64,000 bases of DNA from Lomentospora prolificans (lineage: Eukaryota; Ascomycota; Sordariomycetes; Microascales; Microascaceae). Below the pieces are notes generated by a model. The model was given only the letters and a program-made list of their open reading frames with translations, ran no database searches and was not told the origin of the DNA. The DNA lies in NCBI GenBank assembly GCA_029532625.1, contig JARFXM010000010.1, forward strand, positions 2,356,001-2,420,000, given 5' to 3'. The translations under genes were made by a program, and so were the position numbers. Positions 35,917 to 45,124 of the stretch are shown here, piece by piece (within the stretch, counting starts at the first letter, position 1; each line of letters opens with the position of its first letter).

Positions 35917-36545
35917 ATGAAAGCCGTTAACTACACTTGGCTGTCTTTTATGACAGCTCCAGCTCTCGCCGCGGCTCCTAGTAATGTGAAACCTAGAAAG
36001 AGTCCTATGGGCTAACGGTCCTTGCTCCGACTCCGACGCAGTCGCCGAGCTGGCCCCTGATGCTTCGGTACCGGATAATCCCAATAAGAGTGTATACGAT
36101 TAGCCAAAGGTAGCTCGCTAACAGTGAGACCTTGGTTGTAGAGCAATTCAATTGCGATTCTGGAGGTCTTCGAGACCCAACTCGGCCCGGACATTAGTCA
36201 CGGGGATGAATCGGCGGATTGCACAATAGTCGCGACACTGCCGCACCCTCCAACATACCGCTTCGACCTAACAGGTGTAACCTATCAGGGATACGGCGCC
36301 CTACAGGGAAATATTAACCTCACCCTCTTCACTACAACATACGGGAATGGCCCAGTCGACGCCATCACCACGCGCTTCTAGCTAAAGGGTGGTAACAAGT
36401 GGGCTGATGGCCGATCGTTTGTCCAGGTCGTCAACGTATCATCAGACAGGCGTGTTGGTGGCAGCGACTCTGACATAGAAATAGGATTTTCTTTTGGGCG
36501 GAGAGGAAGCGTCATCTGGATCCGTATCATTGTCCAAAGGGCCTG
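35917..36545 (+). pseudogene. secreted DUF4360-family protein, pseudogene
   Basis: An ATG at 35917 opens a signal-peptide-like start (MKAVNYTWLSFMTAPALAAA) but the frame stops after 32 residues. Farther on, a frame at about 36130-36380 reads LGPDISHGDESADCTIVATL, then TYRFDLTGVTYQGYGALQGN and NLTLFTTTY, which matches the central part of DUF4360 proteins (AxSRKNCQ...TTYRGY...). That frame reaches a TAG at about 36380 and continues as readable protein to 36545. With a stop soon after the signal peptide, at least one frame change and an internal stop, this is a dead copy. DUF4360 proteins are small secreted proteins of unknown role. Confidence 0.55.
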
Positions 36546-36903
36546 ACGGCGAGCAACTGTTCCAGACCGTCCGTCTTGAATGGTTCGAGTGTTAATCTCC
36601 AGGAACGCCGGATCAGTTGTGAAAAGGGGTAGATAGCAGTTGCTGTCAATATCATAAACCGAGGCTATTATCTCAGAAAGAAGCAGATGACCCCTTGATG
36701 ACGCGCGACAAGCACTCAGATATCAAATCAACACTAACAGAATGGCGCCCAAGCGCGAGAAACAGCCCGGAAAGGCTAATTTATTATATTCCGTTTGCTA
36801 TCTAAGATATGATACATGATTCTTCCAGCTTATACTGTTTTCTATTGACACTCGAAGACCCGGCCCCTAACCGCCCCACTCCTTCCAGTGTTTATACCAG
36901 CAG
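36546..36903. other. intergenic, nothing recognised
   Basis: About 360 bp, AT-rich at the right side; nothing recognised. Confidence 0.5.
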
Positions 36904-37371
36904 CTATCTGCCCCGAAAAGTTGCAAGGCATACGATACCCAGTACCAGAATGAAGAGAAATGCACGTGTCGACAACGATATTACATGTCGCTCCTTGGCA
37001 TCTCTCCGTCGCACCGTTGTCCAGTAGATAAGCTCCCGCAGAAGCGTCGGAATAAAGACGAATATTGCCCAGTTGAAAGTGAGAAATCGCCAAAACGATG
37101 TATCAGTCCTTTCGTTGAAAGCTGGCACGCCAAAAGTCGTAAACGCAAGAAGCTTTTGGCCCGTGAAGGTGCCGTACTCAGCCTCGAGCGGCATGGCAGC
37201 TTGAAGCTTAGTGATGAAAACAAGACCATACACGAAATGCACCAAGAAGGAGTGGGTAGGTAGTAGGATGTAGTTGCGGTACGTTGATGGCGACGAGAAC
37301 TTGATTTTCTTCAGCCAGTGGCTCGCTGCATTCCCTCGCGTGTGCCCGGCAATACTTTTGCGCTGACTCAC
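36904..37371 (-). CDS. membrane-protein reading frame, possibly the 3' exon of the DUF6536 gene
   Basis: A minus-strand frame encoding about 155 residues with three or four hydrophobic helices (SFLVHFVYGLVFITK, FLTFNWAIFVFIPTLL, AFLFILVLGIVCLATF). Its upstream extension reads EKRAFRVSQRK, similar to the KxLRVS motif before the last helices in DUF6536 proteins, and it lies 340 bp downstream of that gene's last donor site. I could not find an acceptor that keeps the frame. It may be a separate gene, a terminal exon, or a remnant. Confidence 0.3.
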   Translation of the reverse strand: MSQRKSIAGHTRGNAASHWLKKIKFSSPSTYRNYILLPTHSFLVHFVYGLVFITKLQAAMPLEAEYGTFTGQKLLAFTTFGVPAFNERTDTSFWRFLTFNWAIFVFIPTLLRELIYWTTVRRRDAKERHVISLSTRAFLFILVLGIVCLATFRGR

Positions 37372-37713
37372 ACGGAAGGCTCGTTTTTCGCCGTTTGTGT
37401 TTTGGAAAAAGAAAAGAACCTCATATATTATATGGAGTGTGTTGTATGGCGCGAAAGCCTGTTTCTTAAGTGGTTAAAACCTGGATAAAAGCGAGACAGA
37501 CCAAGCTCGTGAGCTTTGCGTAAACCGAGCTTATGAAGGAAAAAAAGAAAATAATTGTACTGACCCGTAACAACCATCCACCATCGCTTCTTCCTCATCC
37601 ACGATACGTTATTAGTATGAACAGTAGAGTGCATCAATATCGGGTCGGATATGAAGAAAGGATGCGGGTTTGTTCCTCATGCCATGACAAAACCAGGGTC
37701 ATAACGAACTCAC

Positions 37714-39519
37714 CTAGGATCCGTCGGATAAAAGAGATCTCGCCTTGGTTTTGAAGCGGCAGCCCATAGGCCCCATAGATAGCAGAAGATTACTAAATTT
37801 AAGATGTCTTGGTGCCAGGGCATACGGCTGTGATGCCACCACTTTGCGTGTTCGTATTCGTAAGAGGTGTCAAACCAGCCGTCAAACCCGTCTGCGTGTT
37901 TCCCGCCAGATTCGAATAGCTTTTTCGCATCCTCGGCGCTGTAGATGCCTTCTCGAAGAGTCCGCAGCCCGAGCGCAAAGGTACTCGCACCGAGAATGAT
38001 GCTCAAGACGATGGACAGTATGAGAAGGGCTGTGGGGTTAAACACTGTCTCGCACATACGCGTGCCTGTCGGCTCGGCGAGGCAATATTCAAGCCGGCAT
38101 TGGGGGACGCGGTATAGGAACGACTCGCCCGGCGTCCACTTTTGGCTGGAATCCCAGTACTCATAACAGAGGTCTCGACCTGGCATAGGATCGTACGTCT
38201 CTGTTTGTGCACCCATGGCCCCGAACGACCTCCGAAACAGAGCGTCCAAGGTTAAAGATCCGTTGGTTGCCAAATCCTCTGCATCATCGGGCGACAAAAA
38301 TTGGACATCATTGGGCATTCCATATGATTCGTCGAGGGACACGAATGGCGCCTCGGCAGGTCGTCTGGCGCCTTGATACGCTTCAAGGTAGGCGTCCGGG
38401 CATAGAGCCACCAGCGATGAGGAGGCAGACGTCAAGCGATACCCCGGGAGAACACTAACGGCTAGCACAGAGTTATTTAGACCCTTGCGCGGTGAAAAAT
38501 CAGTCACCAGTATCAGAGTCCGGTAATTCGTGATTTCGGCCTCGTTGAACTCGGAAACGCAGCTAGCCCGTGATAGATTCTTCCACATGGCTGGACTTTT
38601 CTGTAGACCTGCGAGTGAGGCGTTGAGACGATCCACAGCGCCGTACTCTGCGGGCCATTGCAAATCCTGCGACGGCATTGTAGGGTTTTCGTTGAGGGAA
38701 TATCGCGTCATATTAATGCCGGACAGATCAAAGGAGGCTCCATCGAAGAAAGAAGTATCAGTCAGTATTTCATACGAGCTGTAGGCCGGATATTTAATGA
38801 AGAAAACGCTATTAGACCTGGCTCATGTCAGCGCCTATTACCTCCGAAAGGATGAATTCACTATTCCTGGGATTCTGGTATGGGACGACTCACATGAAAT
38901 GCACGGGCAGAGATGAGAATAGGAGAACAATGTAAAGGATTTTTCGAAGAATCGAAAGTCGTGCGAATCCGCGCCATGAGTCGACGGCAAGGTACAACGG
39001 CTGAGTGGATTTTAAGAAGGCACTTGGGCTCGGCGCCAGAAGCCCCGTACGGAAGTATGAGGCCGTCAACGTGACGAAGCCCGCAACCACGTTTATCGCC
39101 AGCAGAGCCAGTTGATTCCACGTCTTTAGAGATTTTTGGAGGTTATCGCACGATGCAGTCCATTGTGTCCCGATGCCATATTCGGAGGGCTTGGAACCGA
39201 GCCGGTGATAAATGTACCAGGATGTAATGGTGACACCCACGAATCCGAGCCACAAGACCGCGGCGAGACCATACTCCCGAAAGTTTTGAGACGAGCCGGA
39301 GCGTTTAACATGATTCTGGGCGTCAGGGTCGCGTGGGCCTACTGGTAGCGCCGGACTCGATGGAGCAGAGGATATAGGACTATCAAATTGGTTTTCCGGC
39401 CTGCGAAAGGCCCCGAGTTCGAAGTCCGCAGGGCTTGTGGGTGTCACTGGCGGCACTGCGTCGTACTGGCGATTCCAAAAATATTGAGCTGAGCCACTTG
39501 AAGCCAGCCCTGCGTACAT
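37714..39519 (-). CDS. DUF6536 family multi-pass membrane protein
   Basis: Two exons on the minus strand placed with confidence: 39519-38894 and 38817-37714, intron 38893-38818 (GTGAGT...GAGCCAG, branch CTGAC, phase 2). The splice gives PVHFM-SNSVFF, matching the conserved HFxxNSVFF element. The N-terminus is a disordered Pro/Ser-rich region, then two helices (LAAVLWLGFVGVTITSWYIY and LALLAINVVAGFVTLTASYF), a segment typical of DUF6536 (PLYLAVDSWRGFARLS), a Cys-containing extracellular region of about 200 residues, helix ALLILSIVLSIILGASTFAL and a cytosolic loop with YEYEHAKWWHHSRMPWHQDI. Exon 2 ends at a strong donor (GTGAGT at 37713) or, unspliced, at the TGA at 37710. The 3' end is unresolved. 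The function of the family is unknown; probably plasma membrane. Confidence 0.75.
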
Positions 39520-40093
39520 TTTCACTGGGCATCAGGCAGTAGAAGAAAAGAAACTAATCGCAAAGCAGAGTAAAAGAGTGTGTGGGAATGACCCAAAACA
39601 GCGATATCCATCGCACAGGGCTTCTTCAAGTATTTATACGTTAGAAAAGGAATACTCCGCGCATAATTCCGCGGGGACGGCACCGTCTGCACGAACATGG
39701 GGCGACGCCCAAATCTTTTCACCGGCTTGGCTATTTTCGACGTTGACTTGCTCCACGTATTTCTCCTCGAGAAGTGGCTTCTGGCGCTAGCGTTTCACCG
39801 TGCAGGCTGGCGCGTAATTTGCATTGTCCTTCGCCGTGGCCGGGGATGCGCCTGGTCTGATTGGCAAGCTAAATTGGCAGGTCTGGTTGTGCTTCATGGC
39901 GCAGCGGATATTCAGCTGACGGCGGCCCCAATTTGGGCCGCCCTCGAGGCATCGTTGGAAATCGGCCCAAGACTAGAGGATGCCCTTTGTCGCTTAGCTG
40001 CGATCCTCCCCCCGGAGCATGTATGGACGAATGAAATATCCTACCAATGGAGATCTTTGCCTTGATGCCGCGAGCGCGTCAAAACCAGTCCCA
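39520..40093. other. intergenic, nothing recognised
   Basis: About 570 bp holding the DUF6536 promoter and an open plus-strand frame (39697-40065, Trp/Leu-rich) with no known motif. Confidence 0.5.
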
Positions 40094-41239
40094 TCACCCA
40101 AAAGAGTATAGAGTCTCTACAGAGTAAAGGGGTTCGACAGGACGACTATCAATAAACAGAGCGAGTGAAATTCCCCGGTTCTTCCTGCAGGAAACTACCA
40201 GAGACATATACAGCAACTGTGCTTTAGACGGATCACTCATCGAAAAGATTACGCACCATCTTTTGTAGATTGGTTTCCCACCATATGGGTAGTGGCTCTC
40301 TTCAGGGAAGTCCTTGTAATAGATTGATCCCGGCGAATGCCACATCCTCCAACATAAATCCCCAAGACCGCGAATGAAATTTCCATTCCATTCCCATGCG
40401 CCCATGCGCCCTGAATCCACGCCTGACGCAGAGAACTCGCCACGGTGTTCAACGCATCCTTCTCAAGCACCACCTCGCGATCCCTCCACTTGAACCCTGC
40501 ATCTAACTCGCTGCATAGCCGGTCCATTAGCGCCGTAATGTCCATTTTCCGTGTCAGTGGCACGTATTCTGACTCGTAATACACCCTAAACTTCGGCTGG
40601 ATACTACTTCCATGCTTCCAGAGCCTTTCGCTGAATTTCGTCCATACTCTCAAAGACGCATTCGTACGGGCCGATACCCGCGCAAATTGCAACGCCCTTT
40701 AGCTGTGATCTTGCGAAGTCCTTGGCACATGCTAGTGTGAATCCTGTGCCGCCGCTCGTGCCTATGATGTAATAGTTGGGCAAGTCGAAATGCTCGGCGA
40801 GAGCCTTGATATCGGCAGGATAGTCGATGACTTCCTGAGTATCATGTTGGTGGAGAGGTCTACTCCCGGGCGATCCGGCCCGATCCACTTGATGTTGAGT
40901 TCTTCCGCGATGCGAGACTCGAGGGGTTCCCTGATAGTGATGCCGGAGTCGGGTGGCGATGGATATATATGATGGATGCTCCAGTGGCCGGTCCACACGT
41001 AATAAAAGCCTAACGTACGACCGGAGGGTAGGGTGAAAGCCTGGCCGGCTGCAGTCGCGTTCCTTCCAGAGCTCAGGCAGCGCTGGAGGAGGGTAGGTAG
41101 GACCGGCTCCAAGATCCGCCACGGAGCGGCGCATACTGGGTAGAGTAATAGTGACCAGAATTGTCCGAGTCTTCCGGTGGAGAGAGTAACGGTGAGTTGT
41201 CGACCTGCGGGCCTTGAGATGCAATCCGACAAGAGGCAT
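40094..41239 (-). pseudogene. alpha/beta-hydrolase pseudogene with several frameshifts
   Basis: On the minus strand, adjoining segments in alternating frames read as one alpha/beta-hydrolase. Segment 1 (to about 40860) has AFTLPSGRTLGFYYV and IKWIGPDRPGVDLS, the oxyanion-region DRPG motif. Segment 2 (about 40850-40610) has EVIDYPADIKALAEHF and YYIIGTSGGTGFTLA with the nucleophile elbow G-T-S-G-G. Segment 3 (about 40620-40380) has YESEYVPLTRKMDITALMD and SSLRQAWIQG. Segment 4 continues in another frame. There are no intron signals at the changes (about 40860, 40612, 40390), so single-base indels have destroyed the gene. It was probably a cytosolic esterase-like hydrolase. Confidence 0.7.
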
Positions 41240-41747
41240 TGGAGGCGCTAGCCCACGACAAACAAGGCGCGCAGGTAAAATTGAATTTATTGGTGATCGC
41301 GTCGTAGTAACGATGCTAATACAATGGTATCGCCTGGTTTATAAGGAGATGTTGTTACGGTGGAATGGGTACGTTTGAGGCCGCTGTTGTCAAGACTTGA
41401 GGATACATAATCTCGCTTGATCATCGACCTTGGCGCTCTATCCCAGACTATAATTGCCTTTTCTAGCCTCACATACTTGCCTGTTAATCGTGATGCGAGA
41501 AGGGCTGATGGACATGGTGGTTGGGGCATTTTCAATACAGTTCCAGTCAGCCCAGGTGTCTCTATTGAAAGGAGATGCCTGAAGAAAAATAAATACTATA
41601 ATAGAACAATTGATGTTCTTGCTATTATCCTACATCCCGATGAATGAAGTATTTCAGGGGATATTTTAAGTCATACCTAGCATTCTGGCTTAGGTCAATT
41701 GAATAGAGAAAGCTTGAACGATTTCTATTATACAAAGGGGAAAATTT
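41240..41747. other. intergenic, nothing recognised
   Basis: About 500 bp, AT-rich towards the LINE insertion. No gene recognised. Confidence 0.5.
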
Positions 41748-42515
41748 ATATAGATCAGTGTTAGGTTAGGTTTAATCCCTCTATTCTGCTGTAGTGGCAA
41801 TTAGGGTCTAGTGCTAGTTAGAACCCTCTATGGGTAGAAACTGATACTAGTGCTATCTATACTGTACATATACTTCGCAGGGGCTGTATACCTTACTTTA
41901 TAATAGGTATTAGTATAGTGCGAACACTATAGTACTAGCCCATCCTCTATAGTATAATTATTAGTAATCTTCCCCTTTTTAGTCCTTGCTGATATCCTCT
42001 ATAGATCTACTGCCTTCTCCTCCCCTATCCTCCCTTATAACCCTGTCTAGTATAGTGTCTCCTGCTGCTGCTACTTCAATTTCCTCTAGCTCCTCAAGCT
42101 GGTCCTGTAGCTGCGCTGCCAGGTTGTACATCGGGATGCGTCCCGTGCGCATCACCCATCGTAAGATAGGCCTGGAGGTGTTGGGCTTCCTCATGGCGCG
42201 GTGTAGTTGGTCGGGGGTGTGTGGCCAGTCGTCCGGGCGATGGACGTGTACTAGCGGGTATGAGAGGACTAAGTATGTGAAGGACTCTATGTCGGTCCCG
42301 CATTCGCAGGCTGGAGAGTCTGCTATGCATATCTGTGATAGGTAGTCCTGTAGGCCTATGTGTCCTGTCTAGGCCTGTACTAGGAGGCTGCTCTGGGCCC
42401 GTGTGAGGCCCTTGTGCGCCCTGCAGACATCCTTGCTGTTCTAGTTGGGTAGCATGCCCTCGCGGGATGCGCCTGAGCGTGTGTTGGCGGCAGCCGAGCG
42501 ATATAGATCAGTGTT
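41748..42515 (-). mobile_element. 5'-truncated, RIP-decayed non-LTR (LINE) retrotransposon
   Basis: Insert 41763-42500, flanked by a perfect 15-bp direct repeat (41748-41762 and 42501-42515). On the minus strand it encodes the C-terminal tail of a LINE ORF2: KDVCRAHKGLTRAQSSLL, then TGHIGLQDYLSQI and SPACECG, a degraded CCHC zinc knuckle where the expected His and Cys have become Tyr (FTYLVLSYP), then RPILRWVMRTGRIP. In-frame TAG codons sit where Trp and Gln are expected. These changes (CAC to TAC, TGC to TAC, TGG/CAG to TAG) are all C-to-T or G-to-A, the RIP pattern. The segment next to the left repeat is AT- and TA-rich and ends in TTAGGTTAGG-like sequence, the element's 3' tail. Only the last 0.7 kb of the element was inserted. 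Confidence 0.85.
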
Positions 42516-43522
42516 GTTTATTGTATTATTGCTTCTTATATGAAGAAAAACTAAATCCAGAAGTATGATAGTAGAATGCTTAACAAACTAATACCTGCCA
42601 TCTAACTCCATTGCACACACCATGAATCTCTTTGTAGCCTCTAGATTGTCCTTCAGGTAGATGAATTGCCACGATGGTGGACTCTTTGGCCTTCTCCACC
42701 ACCAGAACGGGCGATTGTAGTCATCCACATCAAAACCCAGTTCCACATTAATCTGTTGAAGATGCAGATGACATTTTTCCACATTCACCAAAATGGCCTC
42801 GATAATAAAGAGCATAGTAGGTAGGATCATCACAGTCATATTCAACAGGACACAATATCAGCTATACAATAGTGAGAATCTCAATCGAGCATGGGAGTAG
42901 TTATAGATACGGCTCGAATGATAGCGCCTTGATGATCTGGAGAAAAGGTAAACAGAGACACAGAACCCCCAGTGGATAGTCAATCAGCCCACCCAGAGTC
43001 CCTCTTGACATGGATAATGGAATTCCCTGTGGCCTCCATGATGGGCCAGAAGTCCAACGACAGACTCAATTCGAATAATGTATCTTTGACTGCCTCTTGC
43101 CAGGTGGCAGCGAGAGTATGGCACCGAATCGATCATTGCGATGTACAATTCTCAAACCACAGTTCAAGAGATCCCCTTCACATTCTTAACAAGCCAAGTT
43201 TGCAGACAATAATACCGCTTCAGTATTATCTCGGTTCAGCCTCAGCTGATGCCGTCCCTGCTTCTCCCATCATATTGTCTGCCTCCACTGTCCTGCTGAC
43301 TCAGCTTACGTACCATCGGTGAAACAGCGATGCCGAATCTGACCCATCGATGATTAGGTGATGCATCTCAGCTGATAATACCTCGGCACGCTGCTTCTGC
43401 CCCCGAGAGAGGTGCAGAAATGCTTATGATTTTTTGTCTGCCCACCATCGCCCTTAAACGAGAGATTTCTTCCTCTAACTCAAGGCTGGTATCGATCGCA
43501 GCTAGGCCCTCACCCCTTCACA
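42516..43522. other. intergenic with unassigned coding-like fragments
   Basis: About 1 kb. On the minus strand, 42845-42588 encodes a coherent-looking peptide (HLQQINVELGFDVDD..., WWWRRPKSPPSWQFIYLKD) that I do not recognise, and a frame near 43140-42980 reads TWQEAVKDTLFELSLSLDFW. These could be pieces of one gene cut by the LINE insertion next door, but no family assignment is possible. Confidence 0.3.
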
Positions 43523-44463
43523 ATGATGAATAAGCGTTTCCCTCTTATCGTCGACGTCTGGGCGAATCCTAGCCACGTAGGTTGTTGGACTCGTCGTGAA
43601 TGAATAGGCAAGTTTTTATTAATGTCGTCTAATAGATGAAAATTCCAGAGGTATGGCGCCTATTTGAGCAGAGCCACTCGGACCTCAGCCTGGCAAGGAA
43701 GCTATCTCCCGACGAAATAATTGGTTTGATGGACGAGGCTGGTGTCTCGCAAATCTGCCTCGCCGCATGGAATAGGCCAGGCTCCGTCCTTGCTTCCAAC
43801 GAGGAGGTGGCCGAGTACACCCGAGCCTACCCCAACCGAATATTTGGTCTAGTTTCGGTAGACCTCCATGACCCCGTCTCCGCGGTCAAGGAACTGGACC
43901 ACTATGTCAAAAATGAGGGCTTCAAGGGATTAAGAGTCGTGCCCTGGCTGTGGAATCTGCCTCCGACCGATGCCCACTATTGGCCGCTGTTTGTAAAGTG
44001 CGTTGAGCTGGACGTCCCGTTTCTTACGCAGGTCGGCCACACGGGGCCTCTCTGCCCAAGCGAAGTCGGCAGGCCGATTCCCTACATTGATGAAATTGCC
44101 CTCAAGTTTCCCGACCTGAAAATCATTTGCGGCCATCTGGGCTATCCCTGGGCTGCGGAGATGGTAGCCGTCGCGTGGAAACACCCCAACGTGTATATCG
44201 ACACCAGCGCTTGGTCACCCAAGTTCTACGATCCTGCCTTCATCCAATTCGCGAATACGACGGGTAGAAAAAAGGTCATGTTTGGAACCAATTTCCCTCA
44301 ATTGACCTGGAAAGCGTGTGTGGAACACGTGTACAAAACCCATGGCAGTGGTAAGAAGGGAGGGATTCGGGCGGATGTGCTGGATGATTTTATGGGAGGA
44401 AACGCTAAGCGAGTTCTTAAATTGCCGGATTGGGAGGCCAAACAGCCAGAGGCTAAGTTGTAA
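43523..44463 (+). CDS. amidohydrolase family protein (ACMSD/decarboxylase-like)
   Basis: A TIM-barrel amidohydrolase-2 family protein. Exons 43523-43576 and 43636-44463, intron 43577-43635 (GTAGGT...AATAG, 59 bp, phase 0), 293 residues (or 292 from the second ATG at 43526). Typical relatives are 2-amino-3-carboxymuconate semialdehyde decarboxylase and aromatic acid decarboxylases. Landmarks are SVDLHDP, GLRVVPWLWNLPP, TQVGHTGPL, IICGHLGYPW with a metal-ligand His, YIDTSAW and VMFGTNFPQ. The N-terminus reads IVDVWANPSH, so the usual metal-binding HxH after the first strand is replaced by W-A-N. This matches a subfamily with the same replacement that I know from bacteria, so it is not decay. 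Probably cytosolic. It is followed by a Zn2Cys6 regulator on the same strand. Confidence 0.85.
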
Positions 44464-45056
44464 TAAGCTAATTACTGCTGTTCTCGTCCCTGTTTCTCGA
44501 GCGTTTATTACAGTCTTGCGTCTCTTCGAACTTAGAGATGTATCTGTCCTCTGGGATGCGTAATTATATGTGACCGAGTCGCTCGAAGAAATTTCTTGGT
44601 GGAAATTATCGACGCGAGAATCCTCAGTCCCGACCGAAGCGGACGGGGTCGCCATATAATGTGGTCGAGATTTTTGGAGAAGAAGCGAAATCCTCCTTTC
44701 ACGGTTCCTCGCTCATTTGGCGAGCCAGCCAATCAGATTCAGGGCCACGTTTGCAACGTGGTCCGTGATGAGGCGCGGGCGATAAATTGATGGATGGCTC
44801 TGCCGCCAGCCGCAGGATCAGGATTGATTGATGCCTGGCGGTGGCTGGCTCAGTCGCCTGGCTAGTGTCGTTTCCCCATCACCAGCCCTAATATTCCACC
44901 TAGTTGGGGGTCAGCCAGGAAAGGGGCGATTTCTTCTCTTGTGGACAGACCCTCATCTTTGTCGAGTAGGCGTTTATCCCGCGCAGATTCTAACTACAGC
45001 TCAAGACGGTGAGGAGGGCCACTGTCCTAATTTCAGTGCTGTCGTCGAACTTTCTC

Positions 45057-45094
<38 letters not shown>

Positions 45095-45124
45095 AAACAG
45101 ACAGATAGCCAGAAGGAGGAAGAC
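44464..45124. other. intergenic with a 35-nt poly-A tract
   Basis: About 660 bp forming the promoter and leader of the Zn2Cys6 gene. A pure 35-nt poly-A run at 45058-45092 ends 32 bp before the start codon; in fungi such a run could exclude nucleosomes or, if in the leader, bind poly-A-binding protein. Confidence 0.5.
45058..45092 (+). repeat. poly-A homopolymer, 35 nt, just upstream of a start codon
   Basis: A pure run of 35 A at 32 bp from the ATG of the Zn2Cys6 gene. Length in vivo is likely to vary. Confidence 0.9.

Noticed and set aside
37428..37637. 69-codon minus-strand frame between DUF6536 segments
   Set aside because: No membrane helix or DUF6536 motif and it does not join the flanking exons in frame.
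39697..40065. 122-codon plus-strand frame rich in Trp, Leu and Arg
   Set aside because: No known motif, no splice continuity, and it overlaps the DUF6536 promoter; it looks like chance openness.
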